Below, piece by piece: positions 46,654 to 57,117 of a stretch of 64,000 nucleotides of DNA. The first letter of the stretch is position 1. Each line of letters begins with the position of its first letter. Both the position numbers and the translations under genes were made by a program. Where the stretch lies: the NCBI GenBank assembly GCA_009773635.1, contig WSYC01000003.1:62001-126000 (forward strand), written 5' to 3'. Source of the stretch: Beijerinckiaceae bacterium (GTDB taxonomy: Bacteria > Pseudomonadota > Alphaproteobacteria > Rhizobiales > Beijerinckiaceae). Under the pieces are notes generated by a model. The model worked only from the letters and a program-made list of their open reading frames with translations. It did no database searches and was not told the origin of the DNA.

Positions 46654-47725
46654 TGCCGCGCCCCGAACCGGGATGGCTGATGTCGCTTTCCTCGTAGGCC
46701 TGCACGATCCGCCGGACGAGATCATGCCGCACCACGTGCTGATGCCCGAACTTGACGTGGCCGATGCCCTCGACGTTCTGCAGGAGGTTGATCGCCTCGC
46801 TGAACCCGGATTTCTGGCCCGGCGGCAGATCGATCTGCGTCGGGTCTCCGGTGATGATCATCCGCGAGCCCTCGCCAAGCCGCGTCAGGAACATCTTCAT
46901 CTGCATCGAGGATGCATTCTGCGCTTCATCGAGCAGGATCAGCGCGTTCGAGAGCGTGCGCCCGCGCATGAAGGCGAGCGGCGCGACCTCGATGACATTG
47001 GTCTGGAGCGCGCGCTCAACCATGCGGCCTTCCATGAAGTCATAGAGCGCATCATAGATCGGGCGGAGATAGGGATCGACCTTCTCGCGCATGTCGCCGG
47101 GCAGGAAGCCGATCTTCTCGCCGGCCTCGACCGCCGGGCGCGAGAGGATGAGCCGTTCGACGATACCCGCTTCAAGAAGCTGCACGGCATGGCCGACGGC
47201 AAGCCAGGTCTTGCCGGTGCCGGCCGGACCTTCCGCGAACACAAGCTCGTGCCGTGCCAGCACCCGGAGATAGGAATCCTGCGCGGCGTTGCGGGCCTTG
47301 ACCGGCCCCTTCTTGCGCGTGGAAACATGGCCGAAGCCGGAGTAATTCTCCTTCGCGCGCGGCTGGGCCTCGTCGGGTGTGCCCCGGTCGGGGAACAGCG
47401 CACGCTGGAGCGCCGTCTCCTCGATCGCGCCATCGACATCACCGGTGCCGACAACCCGACCACGCCGGACGGTGGCATACAGGCTTTCGATCACGCGCCG
47501 GGCATGATCGACCACATCCCGCGCGCCGCGCAGCACGATCTGGTTGCCGTTGACATGCGCGACCACGTTCAACCGTCGCTCGAGATGGGCGATGTTCTGG
47601 TCATAATTGCCGACGACGAGGCTCGCAGCCCGGTTGTCGTCCAGCGTCATGGCTTCCTCGACCCCTTCGAGCGAGGCCTGAACGGAAGCGGCGAGGCGCG
47701 AAGGCTCGCTGAGGCGGGTGGTCAA
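46646..47725 (-). CDS. phoH: PhoH-family ATPase
   Basis: Cytoplasmic ATPase of 359 residues (PhoH/YbeZ), usually co-encoded with YbeY and thought to act in RNA metabolism. Walker A is [15 protein letters not shown] (about 164-171) and Walker B is [20 protein letters not shown], with further motifs [18 protein letters not shown] and [14 protein letters not shown]. The start appears to be TTG at 47725, overlapping the miaB stop (TTGA), because GGGAGG lies 9 bases upstream; the next ATG in frame is 75 bases further in. Confidence 0.95.
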   Translation of the reverse strand: MTTRLSEPSRLAASVQASLEGVEEAMTLDDNRAASLVVGNYDQNIAHLERRLNVVAHVNGNQIVLRGARDVVDHARRVIESLYATVRRGRVVGTGDVDGAIEETALQRALFPDRGTPDEAQPRAKENYSGFGHVSTRKKGPVKARNAAQDSYLRVLARHELVFAEGPAGTGKTWLAVGHAVQLLEAGIVERLILSRPAVEAGEKIGFLPGDMREKVDPYLRPIYDALYDFMEGRMVERALQTNVIEVAPLAFMRGRTLSNALILLDEAQNASSMQMKMFLTRLGEGSRMIITGDPTQIDLPPGQKSGFSEAINLLQNVEGIGHVKFGHQHVVRHDLVRRIVQAYEESDISHPGSGRGNV

Positions 47726-49209
47726 GCGGCTTTACCTCCCATTGTGGTTCCTGAAGTTCCGGCAAGCAAATCCCCGGCCAGCCGACCATAAAGAGAGTTT
47801 CCTCTCAGTTCCGTGACATCGACATCGTGGATCTGCCCCACCAGCGCCTGCACGGCTTCGGGCGAACCGGCGTCGATGTTGACAGCTTGCAGCCAGGGTG
47901 ACTTGCCGGCGGCCTGCCCGGGATGGCGACCTGCCTTCTCGAACAATACCGGCACACGGCGCCCGATCGTCGCCATGTTGAACGCATCCTGCTGCTCGAG
48001 AATCAGCGCCTGCAGCGCCTGAAGCCGCGCCGATTTGACGTCTTCGGGCACAGAATCCGGCCCTTCCGCCGCCTTGGTACCCGGCCGCGGGCTGTATTTG
48101 AACGAATAGGCCGCCGAAAAACCGATCTCGCGCACCAGCGCCATCGTCTCTTCGAAGTCCGCGTCGGTCTCACCGGGAAAGCCGACGATGAAATCCGAGG
48201 ACAGCGCGATGTCGGGCCGGGCTGCGCGGACATCGTCGATGATGCGGCGGTAGAAATCCCGCGTGTGCTTGCGGTTCATCGCCTTCAGAATGCGGTCCGA
48301 GCCCGATTGCACGGGCAGGTGCAGGTAAGGCATCACCTTCGGGTTGTCGCGATGCGCCGCGATCAGCGCCGCATTCATATCCCGCGGATGGCTCGTCGCG
48401 TAGCGGATGCGCGCGAGCCCGTCGATCGCCGAGAGTGCCTCGAACAGGCGCGCAAGATCGACCGTGCCGCCGGTAGCATCAAGGCCATGGTAGGCGTTGA
48501 CGTTCTGTCCGAGCAGCATGATCTCGCGGATGCCGGCGTCGACCATCTGCCGCGTTTCATCGAGGATCGCGGCCTGGGGGCGCGAGGTCTCCGCCCCGCG
48601 CGTGAACGGCACCACGCAAAACGAGCAGAACTTGTCGCAGCCTTCCTGCACGGTCAGGAACGCCGAGGGGCCGCGTGTCATCAGCCGCTTGCGGCCGGGC
48701 GGCGGCAGGTGCGCGAATTTATCTTCCTCGGGGAATTCGGTATCCACCGTCCGGCGCTGTCCAGCGTCGGCCTTCGCGATCAAGTCCGGCAGATGGTGGT
48801 AGCTTTGCGGGCCGACCACAATATCCACAGCGCTCTCGCGGCGCATGATCTCGTTGCCCTCGGCCTGCGCGACACAGCCGGCGACTGCAATGAGCGTGGA
48901 TTTACCGTCTTGCGCCCGCGCCGCCTTGTTTTCGCGCAGGCGGCCCAGCGCGGAATAGACCTTTTCGGCAGCCTTTTCGCGGATATGGCAGGTATTGAGG
49001 ATGACGAGCTCGGCCTCTTCGGCAACTTCGGTGGTGACGAATCCCTGCCCTGCCAGCACATCCGCCATGCGCTCGGCGTCATGCGCGTTCATCTGGCAGC
49101 CGTAGGACTTGATATGGACGCGCCGCACCACCGTTTCGGTCGGCGACCGCTCGGCGGGGGTGGATGCGTGCTCTGGAGTGTGGGCCATCCCGTTTTCTTT
49201 ACCCGGCAT
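47722..49209 (-). CDS. miaB: tRNA-2-methylthio-N6-dimethylallyladenosine synthase
   Basis: Radical-SAM methylthiotransferase that modifies A37 of tRNAs. It has up to 495 residues. The N-terminal cluster cysteines are Cys38 (SYGCQMN), Cys74 (LNTCHIRE) and Cys112 ([10 protein letters not shown]); the radical-SAM CxxxCxxC is CDKFCSFC (191-198); a TRAM domain follows near the C-terminus. The start is either the ATG at 49209 or that at 49188; neither has a clear ribosome site. It overlaps phoH by 4 bases. Confidence 0.96.
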   Translation of the reverse strand: MPGKENGMAHTPEHASTPAERSPTETVVRRVHIKSYGCQMNAHDAERMADVLAGQGFVTTEVAEEAELVILNTCHIREKAAEKVYSALGRLRENKAARAQDGKSTLIAVAGCVAQAEGNEIMRRESAVDIVVGPQSYHHLPDLIAKADAGQRRTVDTEFPEEDKFAHLPPPGRKRLMTRGPSAFLTVQEGCDKFCSFCVVPFTRGAETSRPQAAILDETRQMVDAGIREIMLLGQNVNAYHGLDATGGTVDLARLFEALSAIDGLARIRYATSHPRDMNAALIAAHRDNPKVMPYLHLPVQSGSDRILKAMNRKHTRDFYRRIIDDVRAARPDIALSSDFIVGFPGETDADFEETMALVREIGFSAAYSFKYSPRPGTKAAEGPDSVPEDVKSARLQALQALILEQQDAFNMATIGRRVPVLFEKAGRHPGQAAGKSPWLQAVNIDAGSPEAVQALVGQIHDVDVTELRGNSLYGRLAGDLLAGTSGTTMGGKAA

Positions 49210-49259
49210 CCCCCGGTTCGCAAAGAGGCTGCCGCCCTTCCGGGCTCAAAAAGCGCCCG

Positions 49260-50093
49260 TCATCCCTCGATTTGATGAGAGCGACCACTGAGCGCGCGCG
49301 CGTGCGCGGCGCGGATTTCGGCCTCGAGCTGCCGTGTCATCGCCTTTCGGTCGGTTCCCGGGCCTACCGTTCGGGCGGGAAGCAGCGTGACGCGGCAATC
49401 GACCCCCGGCAGGGTCAGGAAATCGCTGAGATGCGGCACCAGCTCCATATCACCGTGCCAGGCGATGAGCGCATGATTGCCGCGCCCGATCGGCAGGCCT
49501 CCGATGCGGGGATAGGCGATGTTCACCGGCTGGATGAACGATTCGCCGGTCGAATCACCTGTTGCCACATCTCCTGTTGCCGCCTGCGCCGCGCCGATCA
49601 GCGCCGAGCGGAACGGCAGGATGCGCGTGCCATCGCCCGTCGTGCCCTCCGCGAACAGCACGAGCGCATCGCCATCGAGCATCCGGGCGGCGATGGCGCG
49701 GTTGACATCGCCCGTCTTGCCGCGGCGCTGGCGTTCGACAAAAATTGACCGCTGAAGCCGCGCCAGCGTGCCGAACAGCGGCCATTCCCCCACCTCGCTT
49801 TTGGCAATGAACGAAACCGGAAACAGCGACGAGATCACGAGAATATCGAGCCAGGAGAGATGATTCGCGGTGATCAGCAGCGGTTTTCGGACATCAACCA
49901 CGCCAACCCGCTCGACCCTGACGCCGAGCACGAGCAGCACGTAGCGGTGAAAATAGACCGGTAGCCAGCGCGCAAGACGTGGAGCCAGCTTCAACGCAAG
50001 CCACTGAGCTGGCAAACCAAGCGCAAATGCGGGAATGAGAGCGGCAACCTTCCCGGCGATCTTCACTTTCCGGTAGAGGCCCTGCTCGATCAT
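49260..50093 (-). CDS. 1-acyl-sn-glycerol-3-phosphate acyltransferase (PlsC-type)
   Basis: Membrane-associated acyltransferase of 277 residues. The catalytic box is NHLSWLD (Asn77 to Asp83) and the phosphate-binding motif is FAEGTTGDGTRILPFR. An N-terminal hydrophobic segment and the GxPIGRG region follow the PlsC/OlsA pattern. Substrate could be lysophosphatidate or a lyso-ornithine lipid; sequence alone does not settle it. It overlaps the fur stop by 4 bases. Confidence 0.9.
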   Translation of the reverse strand: MIEQGLYRKVKIAGKVAALIPAFALGLPAQWLALKLAPRLARWLPVYFHRYVLLVLGVRVERVGVVDVRKPLLITANHLSWLDILVISSLFPVSFIAKSEVGEWPLFGTLARLQRSIFVERQRRGKTGDVNRAIAARMLDGDALVLFAEGTTGDGTRILPFRSALIGAAQAATGDVATGDSTGESFIQPVNIAYPRIGGLPIGRGNHALIAWHGDMELVPHLSDFLTLPGVDCRVTLLPARTVGPGTDRKAMTRQLEAEIRAAHARALSGRSHQIEG

Positions 50094-50554
50094 CGGATAA
50101 CCGGCGGTTTTTTCCGGCGTGCTCCGGGCTTTGTCCGCTCGAGCGGCAGGCAGAACAGCTGGAGGCGGTGGCCGGTGATGCGATAGCCGAGATCGCGCGC
50201 AATTCGGGCCTGCAATTCCTCGATTTCAGGCGAGTGGAACTCGATCACCTTGCCGGTCTGGAGATCGACGAGATGGTCGTGGTGCTCGTGATTGGCGCTT
50301 TCGTAGCGGGCGCGGCCATCGGTGAACTCATGCCGTTCGAGAATGCCGGCCTCGGACAGCAGCCGCACGGTGCGATAGACGGTCGAGAGCGCGATCCTGG
50401 GATCAATGGCCGCCGCCCGGCGGTGCAGCTCCTCGACATCCGGGTGATCGGCAGCCTCCTCGAGGATACGCGCGATGATGCGGCGCTGCCCGGTCATGCG
50501 CAGGCCTTGCGCCCGGACACGTTCTGCGATGCTCGAGGCTTCGTCCGCCTTCAT
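50090..50554 (-). CDS. fur: Fur-family metal-responsive regulator
   Basis: Metal-dependent repressor of 154 residues. The winged-helix domain (RMTGQRRIIARILEEAADHP, ALSTVYRTVRLLSEAGILER) precedes the dimerisation domain with the metal-binding ANHEHHDHLVDL. The C-terminal CxxC zinc site is absent, as in many alphaproteobacterial Fur/Mur proteins, which often respond to manganese. It is upstream of the acyltransferase, overlapping by 4 bases. The symbol is by family; function as Mur is possible. Confidence 0.92.
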   Translation of the reverse strand: MKADEASSIAERVRAQGLRMTGQRRIIARILEEAADHPDVEELHRRAAAIDPRIALSTVYRTVRLLSEAGILERHEFTDGRARYESANHEHHDHLVDLQTGKVIEFHSPEIEELQARIARDLGYRITGHRLQLFCLPLERTKPGARRKKPPVIR

Positions 50555-50686
50555 CGCCCGCCCTGCTCCCTTGCGACCGCTTCGAACGCGCCAATACCAA
50601 GGCCTCACGCCGGATGCAAAGCAAAACGATTGGCAAGTCCTGCCCCGAGCAGGACTCATCAGGTGCCGGGCTTGCCAGTCGCCGGA

Positions 50687-51193
50687 TCACCAGCCCCGGG
50701 GGGTGGGATCGAGATGGGAAATGTCCCAGCGCATCGTCAGCGCGTCCCGGCGCGGGGCGGATGAGCCTTCCATCGCCGGGTAATACCCTTTCCGACGCCC
50801 GGTTTCGACCATGCCGAAACTCCGGTAGAGCGCCAGTGCCGGGGCATTGTCCGCCGCAACCTCCAGAAACAGCGTGGCGGCACCGGCCTGCCGCACCCGC
50901 TCGGCGTGGCGGCGCAGCAGCGGAGCCGCAAGGCCACGACCCCGGACTTCCCGGTCAAGCGCAATGCTCAGGAGTTCGGCCTCGTCAAGCACCACGCGGC
51001 TGATCGCGAAGCCGGTCACGATCTCGCCGATCACGGCTCGCGAGACCAGGGCATCGGCGACATGCCCGTCAAGAATCATGCGCTCGATCTCGCTCCGATC
51101 CCAGCCGACGGCAAACCCCTCCGCATGGATCGCCGCCATGCGGGCGGCATCAATCGCCTGGGCAGGGCGCAGGGTTGTGCTGGACAACCCCAT
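50687..51193 (-). CDS. rimI: Ribosomal-protein-alanine N-acetyltransferase-like (RimI, GNAT)
   Basis: GNAT acetyltransferase of 168 residues. The acetyl-CoA loop is DREVRGRGLAAPLLRRHAE, followed by FLEVAADNAPALALYRSFGM. Position next to tsaB supports RimI, which acetylates ribosomal protein S18. The start at 51193 gives a normal N-terminus; an ATG at 51223 has a better-spaced AGG but adds a tryptophan-rich segment (MWLWFWPWFR). Confidence 0.88.
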   Translation of the reverse strand: MGLSSTTLRPAQAIDAARMAAIHAEGFAVGWDRSEIERMILDGHVADALVSRAVIGEIVTGFAISRVVLDEAELLSIALDREVRGRGLAAPLLRRHAERVRQAGAATLFLEVAADNAPALALYRSFGMVETGRRKGYYPAMEGSSAPRRDALTMRWDISHLDPTPRGW

Positions 51194-51235
51194 TCTAAAC
51201 CACGGCCAGAACCAGAGCCACATCCCGCACCTGCA

Positions 51236-51931
51236 TCAGGCGCGCTGCAACCGCGCCCGATCGGCCACGGTGACATTCGCCTCGCGCAGGTAGAGCGGCT
51301 TTGCCGGCGCCGACGCCGGGTCCGCCGCCGCACCAAGCCGCGCGACCCAGACGATATCCGGCGCCGGCAGGGTGTTGACGATGCCGCTGCCGGCCCGGAA
51401 ATCAGTTGTCACGCCCTTGCGCGCCAGTGCCAACCTGTCCGCCGCGTTACCGACGAACGCCACCGGGCCGTCACCGATCTTGCGGGCGGCATCCTCCAGC
51501 GAAAACAGGCCCGGTCCGGCCATCGTGCGGCCCCCCATCGCCAGCGACTGGAAAAAAATCATGCCGTTGCGCGCATCGATCGCGACCGCGACCGGCTTGC
51601 GATCCTCGCCGAACAGCAGCGGCGCGGCGAATGCGGCCAGCGTGGAAACACCCACCGCCGGCTTGCCATGCACGAGGGCAAACCCCCGCGCAGCGGCAAT
51701 CCCGATGCGCAGGCCGGTGAAGCTCCCCGGCCCGGTCGTCACCGCGAACCTGTCGATTTCGGCAAATCCGATCCCGGATGCCGCCAGCACACGCGCCACC
51801 ATCGGCATCAATGCTTCGGAATGTCCGCGCTCCATGGCCTGCGATTCCTGCGCGAGAACGCGATTCGACGCAGCATCGACGATCGCGGCGGAGGCTGCGC
51901 CAAGCGCTGTATCGAGGGCAAGGATGCGCAC
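51236..51931 (-). CDS. tsaB: tRNA threonylcarbamoyladenosine biosynthesis protein TsaB
   Basis: Scaffold partner of TsaD in t6A37 formation on tRNA. It has 231 residues with the ASKHA-fold start ILALDTALGAASAAIVD and the family segment AVTTGPGSFTGLRIGIAAARG. The C-terminal half (KPLYLREANVTVADR) is also typical. It is between the Nfu gene and rimI, the usual tsaB-rimI pair. Confidence 0.95.
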   Translation of the reverse strand: MRILALDTALGAASAAIVDAASNRVLAQESQAMERGHSEALMPMVARVLAASGIGFAEIDRFAVTTGPGSFTGLRIGIAAARGFALVHGKPAVGVSTLAAFAAPLLFGEDRKPVAVAIDARNGMIFFQSLAMGGRTMAGPGLFSLEDAARKIGDGPVAFVGNAADRLALARKGVTTDFRAGSGIVNTLPAPDIVWVARLGAAADPASAPAKPLYLREANVTVADRARLQRA

Positions 51932-51950
51932 GCGCCGGGCTCCGGGACGA

Positions 51951-52508
51951 TCAGGCTGCTTCGACCGACTGGACGTCCGGCAGGAAATGTTTGAGCAGGT
52001 TCTGGATGCCGTGCTTGAGCGTCGCCGTCGAACTCGGGCAGCCCGAGCAGGCCCCCTTCATCGTGAGGTAGACCACGCCGCCGCGGAACCCCTTGAAGGT
52101 AATATCGCCGCCATCCCCCGCCACCGCCGGGCGAATCCGGGTTTCGAGCAGCTCCTTGATCGTCGCAACCGTCTCGGCGTCTTCGGGGGCGAAGAATTCC
52201 TCGCCGACAATTTCCGCCGCTGCATCCTCGGCGACGATCGGCGCGCCGGAGAGATAATGCTCCATGATCGCGCCGAGGATCGCGGGCTTCAGATGCTGCC
52301 ATTCACCGGTCGACTTCGTGACCGTGACGAAGTCCGAGCCGAAAAACACGCCGGTGATGCCAGGAATCCCGAATAAAGCGCTCGCCAGCGGCGAGGCCGT
52401 GGCCTCATCAGGGGTGCGGAACTCGCGCGTTCCGGCGCCAAGCACGGTCTTGCCGGGCAGGAATTTCAGCGTCGCGGGGTTAGGGGTGGCTTCGGTCTGG
52501 ATGAACAT
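51951..52508 (-). CDS. Nfu/NifU-type iron-sulfur cluster scaffold
   Basis: Iron-sulfur carrier of 186 residues. The N-terminal Nfu domain (FIQTEATPNPATLKFLPG, DEATASPLASALFGIPGI) is followed by the NifU C-terminal domain with the cluster cysteines in MKGACSGCPSSTATLKHG. This two-domain form is the alphaproteobacterial/mitochondrial NFU1 type that delivers 4Fe-4S clusters. AAGAGG lies 6 bases before the ATG at 52508. Confidence 0.94.
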   Translation of the reverse strand: MFIQTEATPNPATLKFLPGKTVLGAGTREFRTPDEATASPLASALFGIPGITGVFFGSDFVTVTKSTGEWQHLKPAILGAIMEHYLSGAPIVAEDAAAEIVGEEFFAPEDAETVATIKELLETRIRPAVAGDGGDITFKGFRGGVVYLTMKGACSGCPSSTATLKHGIQNLLKHFLPDVQSVEAA

Positions 52509-52639
52509 GGGCGCCTCTTGCTGCGGGAAAATTCCGGGGTCCAAAATCCCCGGAGAGCCGCTGGATTCCTACATAGCCCCGCTTGCCCCCGACGAAAAGG
52601 GTTGTGCCGTACCGGGAACGGCATTTGGCCGGCAAATTC

Positions 52640-53134
52640 TCAGGCCAGCGCCTCGAAATCGGCTTCGGCGAGGCCGCCGGGCACGATTGTCACCGGCACC
52701 GGAAAGCTCGCGGCGACGCGTCCGGCGATCAGCGATACCAGCGGGCCAGGGCCATCCTTGCCAAGACCAGCGGCCAGCACGAGCACGGCGATATCCTCGT
52801 CCTGCTCGATCAAGGTCATCACCTGCTCGGAGGGGGCGCCGGTCAGGATGACGCGTTCGGGCTCGAAGCCGGCCTCGCGCCGCACGATCTCGGCGGCCTT
52901 ATCGAGCCGGAGGTTGGCTTCCGCCTCGGCCTCGGCCTGCATGATATCACCGATACCAAGCCAGGGCTGCCCTTCCTCGGGCACGATGATGCCGAGCATG
53001 ACGATATTCGCGCCCGAACGCCGCGCCCGCCGCGCGGCGAACAGCACCGCGCGGGCACATTCGGGGGTATCATCGACGATGATGAGGAGTTTGGGCCGGT
53101 GACCCGGCTCGTAGGCGCGCCGTCTGAACGCCAT
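52640..53134 (-). CDS. Universal stress protein UspA-like
   Basis: UspA-fold protein of 164 residues. It has LLIIVDDTPECARAVLFAARRA at the start of the fold, LTGAPSEQVMTLIEQ and VLAAGLGKDGPGPLVSLIAG; the last segment departs from the canonical ATP-binding G-x2-G-x9-G(S/T), so nucleotide binding is uncertain. The gene stands alone between trpS and the Nfu gene. Confidence 0.88.
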   Translation of the reverse strand: MAFRRRAYEPGHRPKLLIIVDDTPECARAVLFAARRARRSGANIVMLGIIVPEEGQPWLGIGDIMQAEAEAEANLRLDKAAEIVRREAGFEPERVILTGAPSEQVMTLIEQDEDIAVLVLAAGLGKDGPGPLVSLIAGRVAASFPVPVTIVPGGLAEADFEALA

Positions 53135-53215
53135 TCAGATCCCCATCACGAACTGCAGGAGCACATCGTGCCAAACGGCGGCACCCGGCGCAAGGGCCGT
53201 GACGACGAGTGCCGT

Positions 53216-54289
53216 TCAACCTTGGATGAAGCCGAGGATCTCGCGGACATCCCGCATCACCGGTTCCGCAATCGCGCGGGCGCGGGCAGCGCCATCGGCC
53301 AGCACGGCGTCGATCATCGCGGGATCGGCGGTCAGCCGGCGCATGTCCGCGCCGATCGGCGAGAGCTGCTCGACTGAAAGCTCAACCAGCGCGTTCTTGA
53401 AGGTCGAGAACTGCCCGCCGCCGAACTCCGTGAGGATGCCCGCGGCATCACGGCCCGAAAGCGCAGCAAAAATCGTGACGAGGTTTTCAGCTTCAGGCCG
53501 GCCCTTGAGGCCCTCGGCTTCCGAGGGCAGCGGCTCGGGATCGGTCTTGGCCTTGCGGATCTTCTGCGCGATCGCATCGGCATCATCGGTGAGGTTGATG
53601 CGCGAATTATCGGAAGCGTCCGATTTCGACATCTTCTTCGTGCCGTCCCGGAGGCTCATGACGCGCGGGGCGGGCCCGGCAATCAGCGGTTCGGGCTGCG
53701 GGAAATAATCCCCGGATTCAAGGCCGAGCGCGCGGATGCGGTCGCCGAAATCGAAATTGAACTTCTGCGCGATATCGCGGGTGAGTTCGAGGTGCTGCTT
53801 CTGGTCCTCGCCCACCGGCACATGCGTCGCGCGGTAGACGAGAATATCCGCCGCCATCAGCGTCGGATAGGCGAAGAGGCCGATCGAGGCGTTCTCGCGG
53901 TCCTTGCCGGCCTTTTCCTTGAACTGGGTCATGCGGTTGAGCCAGCCCATCCGCGCGATGCAGTTGAACACCCAGGCAAGCTCGGCATGGCCCGACACCT
54001 GGCTCTGGTTGAAGACGATATGCTCTTTCGCGTCGATCCCCGCCGCCAGGAACGCCGCTGTCACCTCGCGGGTCGCGCGCGTCAGCTCGGCCGGGTCCTG
54101 CGGCATCGTGATCGCGTGCATATCGACCACACAATAGATGCACTCATGTCCCGCCTGAAGCTCGGCGAAGCGCTTGATCGCCCCGAGATAGTTGCCGAGA
54201 TGCAGGTTCCCTGTCGGCTGGACGCCGGAGAAGACGCGGGGCGTATAAGGCTTGAGGGCGGCTGGCTGGGTCACGGGATCAGGTTCCAT
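53216..54289 (-). CDS. trpS: Tryptophanyl-tRNA synthetase
   Basis: Charges tRNA-Trp. It has 357 residues with class I signatures [15 protein letters not shown] (HIGH-type) and [10 protein letters not shown] (KMSKS). The N-terminal [10 protein letters not shown] is also characteristic. The ATG at 54289 is used; the following residues up to RVFSGVQ are variable. It is downstream of murJ, a common order in Hyphomicrobiales. Confidence 0.97.
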   Translation of the reverse strand: MEPDPVTQPAALKPYTPRVFSGVQPTGNLHLGNYLGAIKRFAELQAGHECIYCVVDMHAITMPQDPAELTRATREVTAAFLAAGIDAKEHIVFNQSQVSGHAELAWVFNCIARMGWLNRMTQFKEKAGKDRENASIGLFAYPTLMAADILVYRATHVPVGEDQKQHLELTRDIAQKFNFDFGDRIRALGLESGDYFPQPEPLIAGPAPRVMSLRDGTKKMSKSDASDNSRINLTDDADAIAQKIRKAKTDPEPLPSEAEGLKGRPEAENLVTIFAALSGRDAAGILTEFGGGQFSTFKNALVELSVEQLSPIGADMRRLTADPAMIDAVLADGAARARAIAEPVMRDVREILGFIQG

Positions 54290-54356
54290 CGGAAAAAACT
54301 CTGCTGCGCTCTAGCAACGACCGTTGAGAAGGACAAGCGCGAGCACACCCAACTCC

Positions 54357-55937
54357 TCAACCGGCTTGCTTCTGCCGCCCGAGGCCAAGCCCCAGACCGG
54401 CGAATGTGAAGGCTCCGAGCACGCGCGCCATGACGGCGTAGACGATGAGACCGGCGAGGCAGATCAGCAGCAGGAACGAGCCTTTTTCATAGAACGGGAG
54501 GCTGGCGGATAGCCGCGGCTTCAGCTCCAGCGCCAGCCAGCCGATCAGGAACCCCATGACCCCCGCGGCAAGCGCTGCGGCAAAAACACGCCAATACGTC
54601 CGCGGCACGATGCTCATGCGGCCCCGGACGGCAAAAACCAGCACGATCGCGTTGGTCCAGGCGCCGATGACCACCCCCGCCGCCGGCGCGAGGGTGCGGT
54701 CGATATCGCGAAAGACGAAGGCACCCAGAATGTTGGCGGCGATCGCGATGCCGACGGCAACCAGCGGCGTCCGCATTTCCTCGCGGGCGAGAAAGGTCGG
54801 CAGGATGACCTTGATGAGCACGAAAGCCGGCAGGGCCAGCGCCAGCAACCGGAGAAAAGCCGCCGTCGCCTGCGCATCCTGAGCCGCAAAGGCGCCGCGC
54901 TGGAACAGGATTGCGGTGATCGGCTTGGCCAGCACGAACAGCGCGACGGTTGCCGGGAAGATCAGCAGCGAGGCGAAAACGAAGGCCTCACTCTGCGCCA
55001 TGGCCATCGCGGTCTTGTCGCCCTGGTGGAGGGCACGCGAAATGCGCGGCAGCAGCACCACGCCGACCGACGACGCCACAAACCCGAGCGGCAGCTGGAA
55101 CAGCCTGTCCGCGTAATAAAGCCAGGCAATCGCGTGCGGCTCGAGCGAGGCAAACTGGCTGGCGATGATCATGTGCACATGCCCGGAACCGGCGATGATC
55201 ATGCCGGGAATCGCGAGCAACAGCAGCATCTTGGCCTGCGGATCGACCCTGCCCGTCACGGCGTCATGCAGCTTCGGGCGGAGATCGAACCCCGCACGCC
55301 CGGCTGACCGCCACAGCAGCAGCAACTGGATAAGCCCCGCGGCGAGCACGGCCGAGACCAGCACCAGGCCGGCGTCGCGCTTGCCAACCGGAACCGCAAC
55401 GATCAGCGCGACGAGAACGCCGATCATGATCACATTGAGCACGAGCGGCACCAGCGCAGCGATGGCATAGCGCTCGACGGCATTCAGCAGGGCCGACATG
55501 AAGGCGACAACGAGCACAAACCCCACAAATGGAAAGGCTATGCGGCCGAAGAGCACGGCATCGGCGAATTTTTCGGTGTCCGCCCGAAAACCGTAGGCGA
55601 GCACGGACATGATCTGGGGCATTGCCAGCTCCGCGACCGCAACCAGCACGATCACGACAACACAGAGCAGCGAGAGCACATCATCCGAAAAACCACGCGC
55701 AGCCTGCTGGCCGCCTTCCTGCTCCAGCCGCGCCAGCCGGGGTACGATGGAAGCGTTGAGCGCGCCTTCGCTCATCATCTTGCGGAAGAGGTTCGGCAAC
55801 AGGAACGCCGCGACATAGACATCCGCCACCGGCCCGGAGCCGAGAATCGCCGCGATGAGAATATCGCGAAAGAAGCCCGTCACCCGGGAAGCGAGCGTGG
55901 CGGTGCCGACAATCGTGAACTGTGGGGCAAGCGACAT
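54357..55937 (-). CDS. murJ: Lipid II flippase MurJ
   Basis: Moves lipid II across the inner membrane for peptidoglycan synthesis. It has 526 residues with about 14 transmembrane helices. Family features are the start TIVGTATLASRVTGFFRDIL, NLFRKMMSEGALNASIVPRL, and PLGFVASSVGVVLLPRISRA. The ATG at 55937 gives the usual N-terminus; the frame extends upstream without support. It is divergent from the RhuM gene. Confidence 0.96.
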   Translation of the reverse strand: MSLAPQFTIVGTATLASRVTGFFRDILIAAILGSGPVADVYVAAFLLPNLFRKMMSEGALNASIVPRLARLEQEGGQQAARGFSDDVLSLLCVVVIVLVAVAELAMPQIMSVLAYGFRADTEKFADAVLFGRIAFPFVGFVLVVAFMSALLNAVERYAIAALVPLVLNVIMIGVLVALIVAVPVGKRDAGLVLVSAVLAAGLIQLLLLWRSAGRAGFDLRPKLHDAVTGRVDPQAKMLLLLAIPGMIIAGSGHVHMIIASQFASLEPHAIAWLYYADRLFQLPLGFVASSVGVVLLPRISRALHQGDKTAMAMAQSEAFVFASLLIFPATVALFVLAKPITAILFQRGAFAAQDAQATAAFLRLLALALPAFVLIKVILPTFLAREEMRTPLVAVGIAIAANILGAFVFRDIDRTLAPAAGVVIGAWTNAIVLVFAVRGRMSIVPRTYWRVFAAALAAGVMGFLIGWLALELKPRLSASLPFYEKGSFLLLICLAGLIVYAVMARVLGAFTFAGLGLGLGRQKQAG

Positions 55938-56076
55938 CGGCCGGAGAGTCCGCCGGATGTTGCGCCGCGTCAAGCGGGAGATCGATGTGAAAGACGTTGG
56001 GGGAAAACTCAAGAACATCAGCAGAACGGTGTTTTTGTTGCTACCATGTTCTCCTTTGCCCGATTCGAGAACACGC

Positions 56077-57111
56077 ATGTCCGATACGTCTGACTCTCCC
56101 GTAAGATTGGTTCTGGACCCTGAAATGGGTGACCGCTTTCTGGTCTATTCGACTGAAAAAGGCTTGCGGATTGATATCCGGTTCGAAGGTGATACGCTTT
56201 GGATGACCCAAGCCCAGATCGGACAGTTGTTCGGGCGAGATCAATCTGTAATTTCTCGCCATATCAACAGCATAATTGAAGAAGGTGAACTTGCTGAGCC
56301 GAGCAATATGCAGAAAATGCATATTGCTCCCGCAACGAAGCCGACGACCGTCTACAGCTTGGACATGGTGATCTCGGTTGGCTATCGCGTCTCCTCGGCG
56401 CAAGGCACACTCTTTCGTCGCTGGGCGACGGGCGTTCTCGTACAGTTTGCCAAAAAGGGATTCGTTGTCGATGCCATCCGCCTGAAAACACCGGAGAGCG
56501 CCGATCGCATCGCGGAACTGCGCGACATCATCCGCGACATCCGTTCTGATGAAGCGAATATTTATCGGGAGCTTCGACAGATTTGCGCGATGTGCCGGGA
56601 CTATGATCCAAAATCGGATTCGGCACATGAGTTCTATCAGCAGATGCAGGCCAAACTTGTGTACTCCGTCACGTCTCGCACACCGTCGGAGATCATATAC
56701 GACAGAGCCAATCACATGTTGGATAACATGGGGTTGGCGACTTGGCCGAACGACAATATCCGCAAAGCAGACGTTTGCGTGTCGAAAAATTACCTCGCCG
56801 CTGCAGAAATTCGGGAATTGAACCGTCTGACAACGATCTTGCTCGACGTTTTTGAAGACCAGCTGGACGTCGGGCGAATTGTTGTTATGTCTGATGCCGT
56901 CAACCTTCTTGACGCCCAATTGAAACAACTTGGGCGCTCGGTCTTGAAATCAGGTGGGAGGATTCGCTCCTCCGCAGCCAAACGTCACGCCGAGTCAGAA
57001 TACGAAAAATTCTCAGCCATGCGCAAGCTTGATCGGCAACGACAAGCCGATGAGTATATCGCGGCATTGACGGAAGAAATCAAAGGCTGCCCCAAGCCGC
57101 GCAAGCGATAG
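56077..57111 (+). CDS. RhuM-family protein
   Basis: Protein of 344 residues of the RhuM (virulence_RhuM) family. Typical segments are LWMTQAQIGQLFGRDQSVIS, HINSIIEEGEL, TTVYSLDMVISVGYRVSS, and the following GTLFRRWATGVLVQF. The first part is a helix-turn-helix; the rest resembles DinD-type proteins, whose role is unknown. It is less GC-rich than its neighbours and lies alone between murJ and hslU, so it is probably acquired by transfer. It stops 6 bases before the convergent hslU. Confidence 0.88.
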   Translation: MSDTSDSPVRLVLDPEMGDRFLVYSTEKGLRIDIRFEGDTLWMTQAQIGQLFGRDQSVISRHINSIIEEGELAEPSNMQKMHIAPATKPTTVYSLDMVISVGYRVSSAQGTLFRRWATGVLVQFAKKGFVVDAIRLKTPESADRIAELRDIIRDIRSDEANIYRELRQICAMCRDYDPKSDSAHEFYQQMQAKLVYSVTSRTPSEIIYDRANHMLDNMGLATWPNDNIRKADVCVSKNYLAAAEIRELNRLTTILLDVFEDQLDVGRIVVMSDAVNLLDAQLKQLGRSVLKSGGRIRSSAAKRHAESEYEKFSAMRKLDRQRQADEYIAALTEEIKGCPKPRKR

Positions 57112-57117
57112 AGGCCC

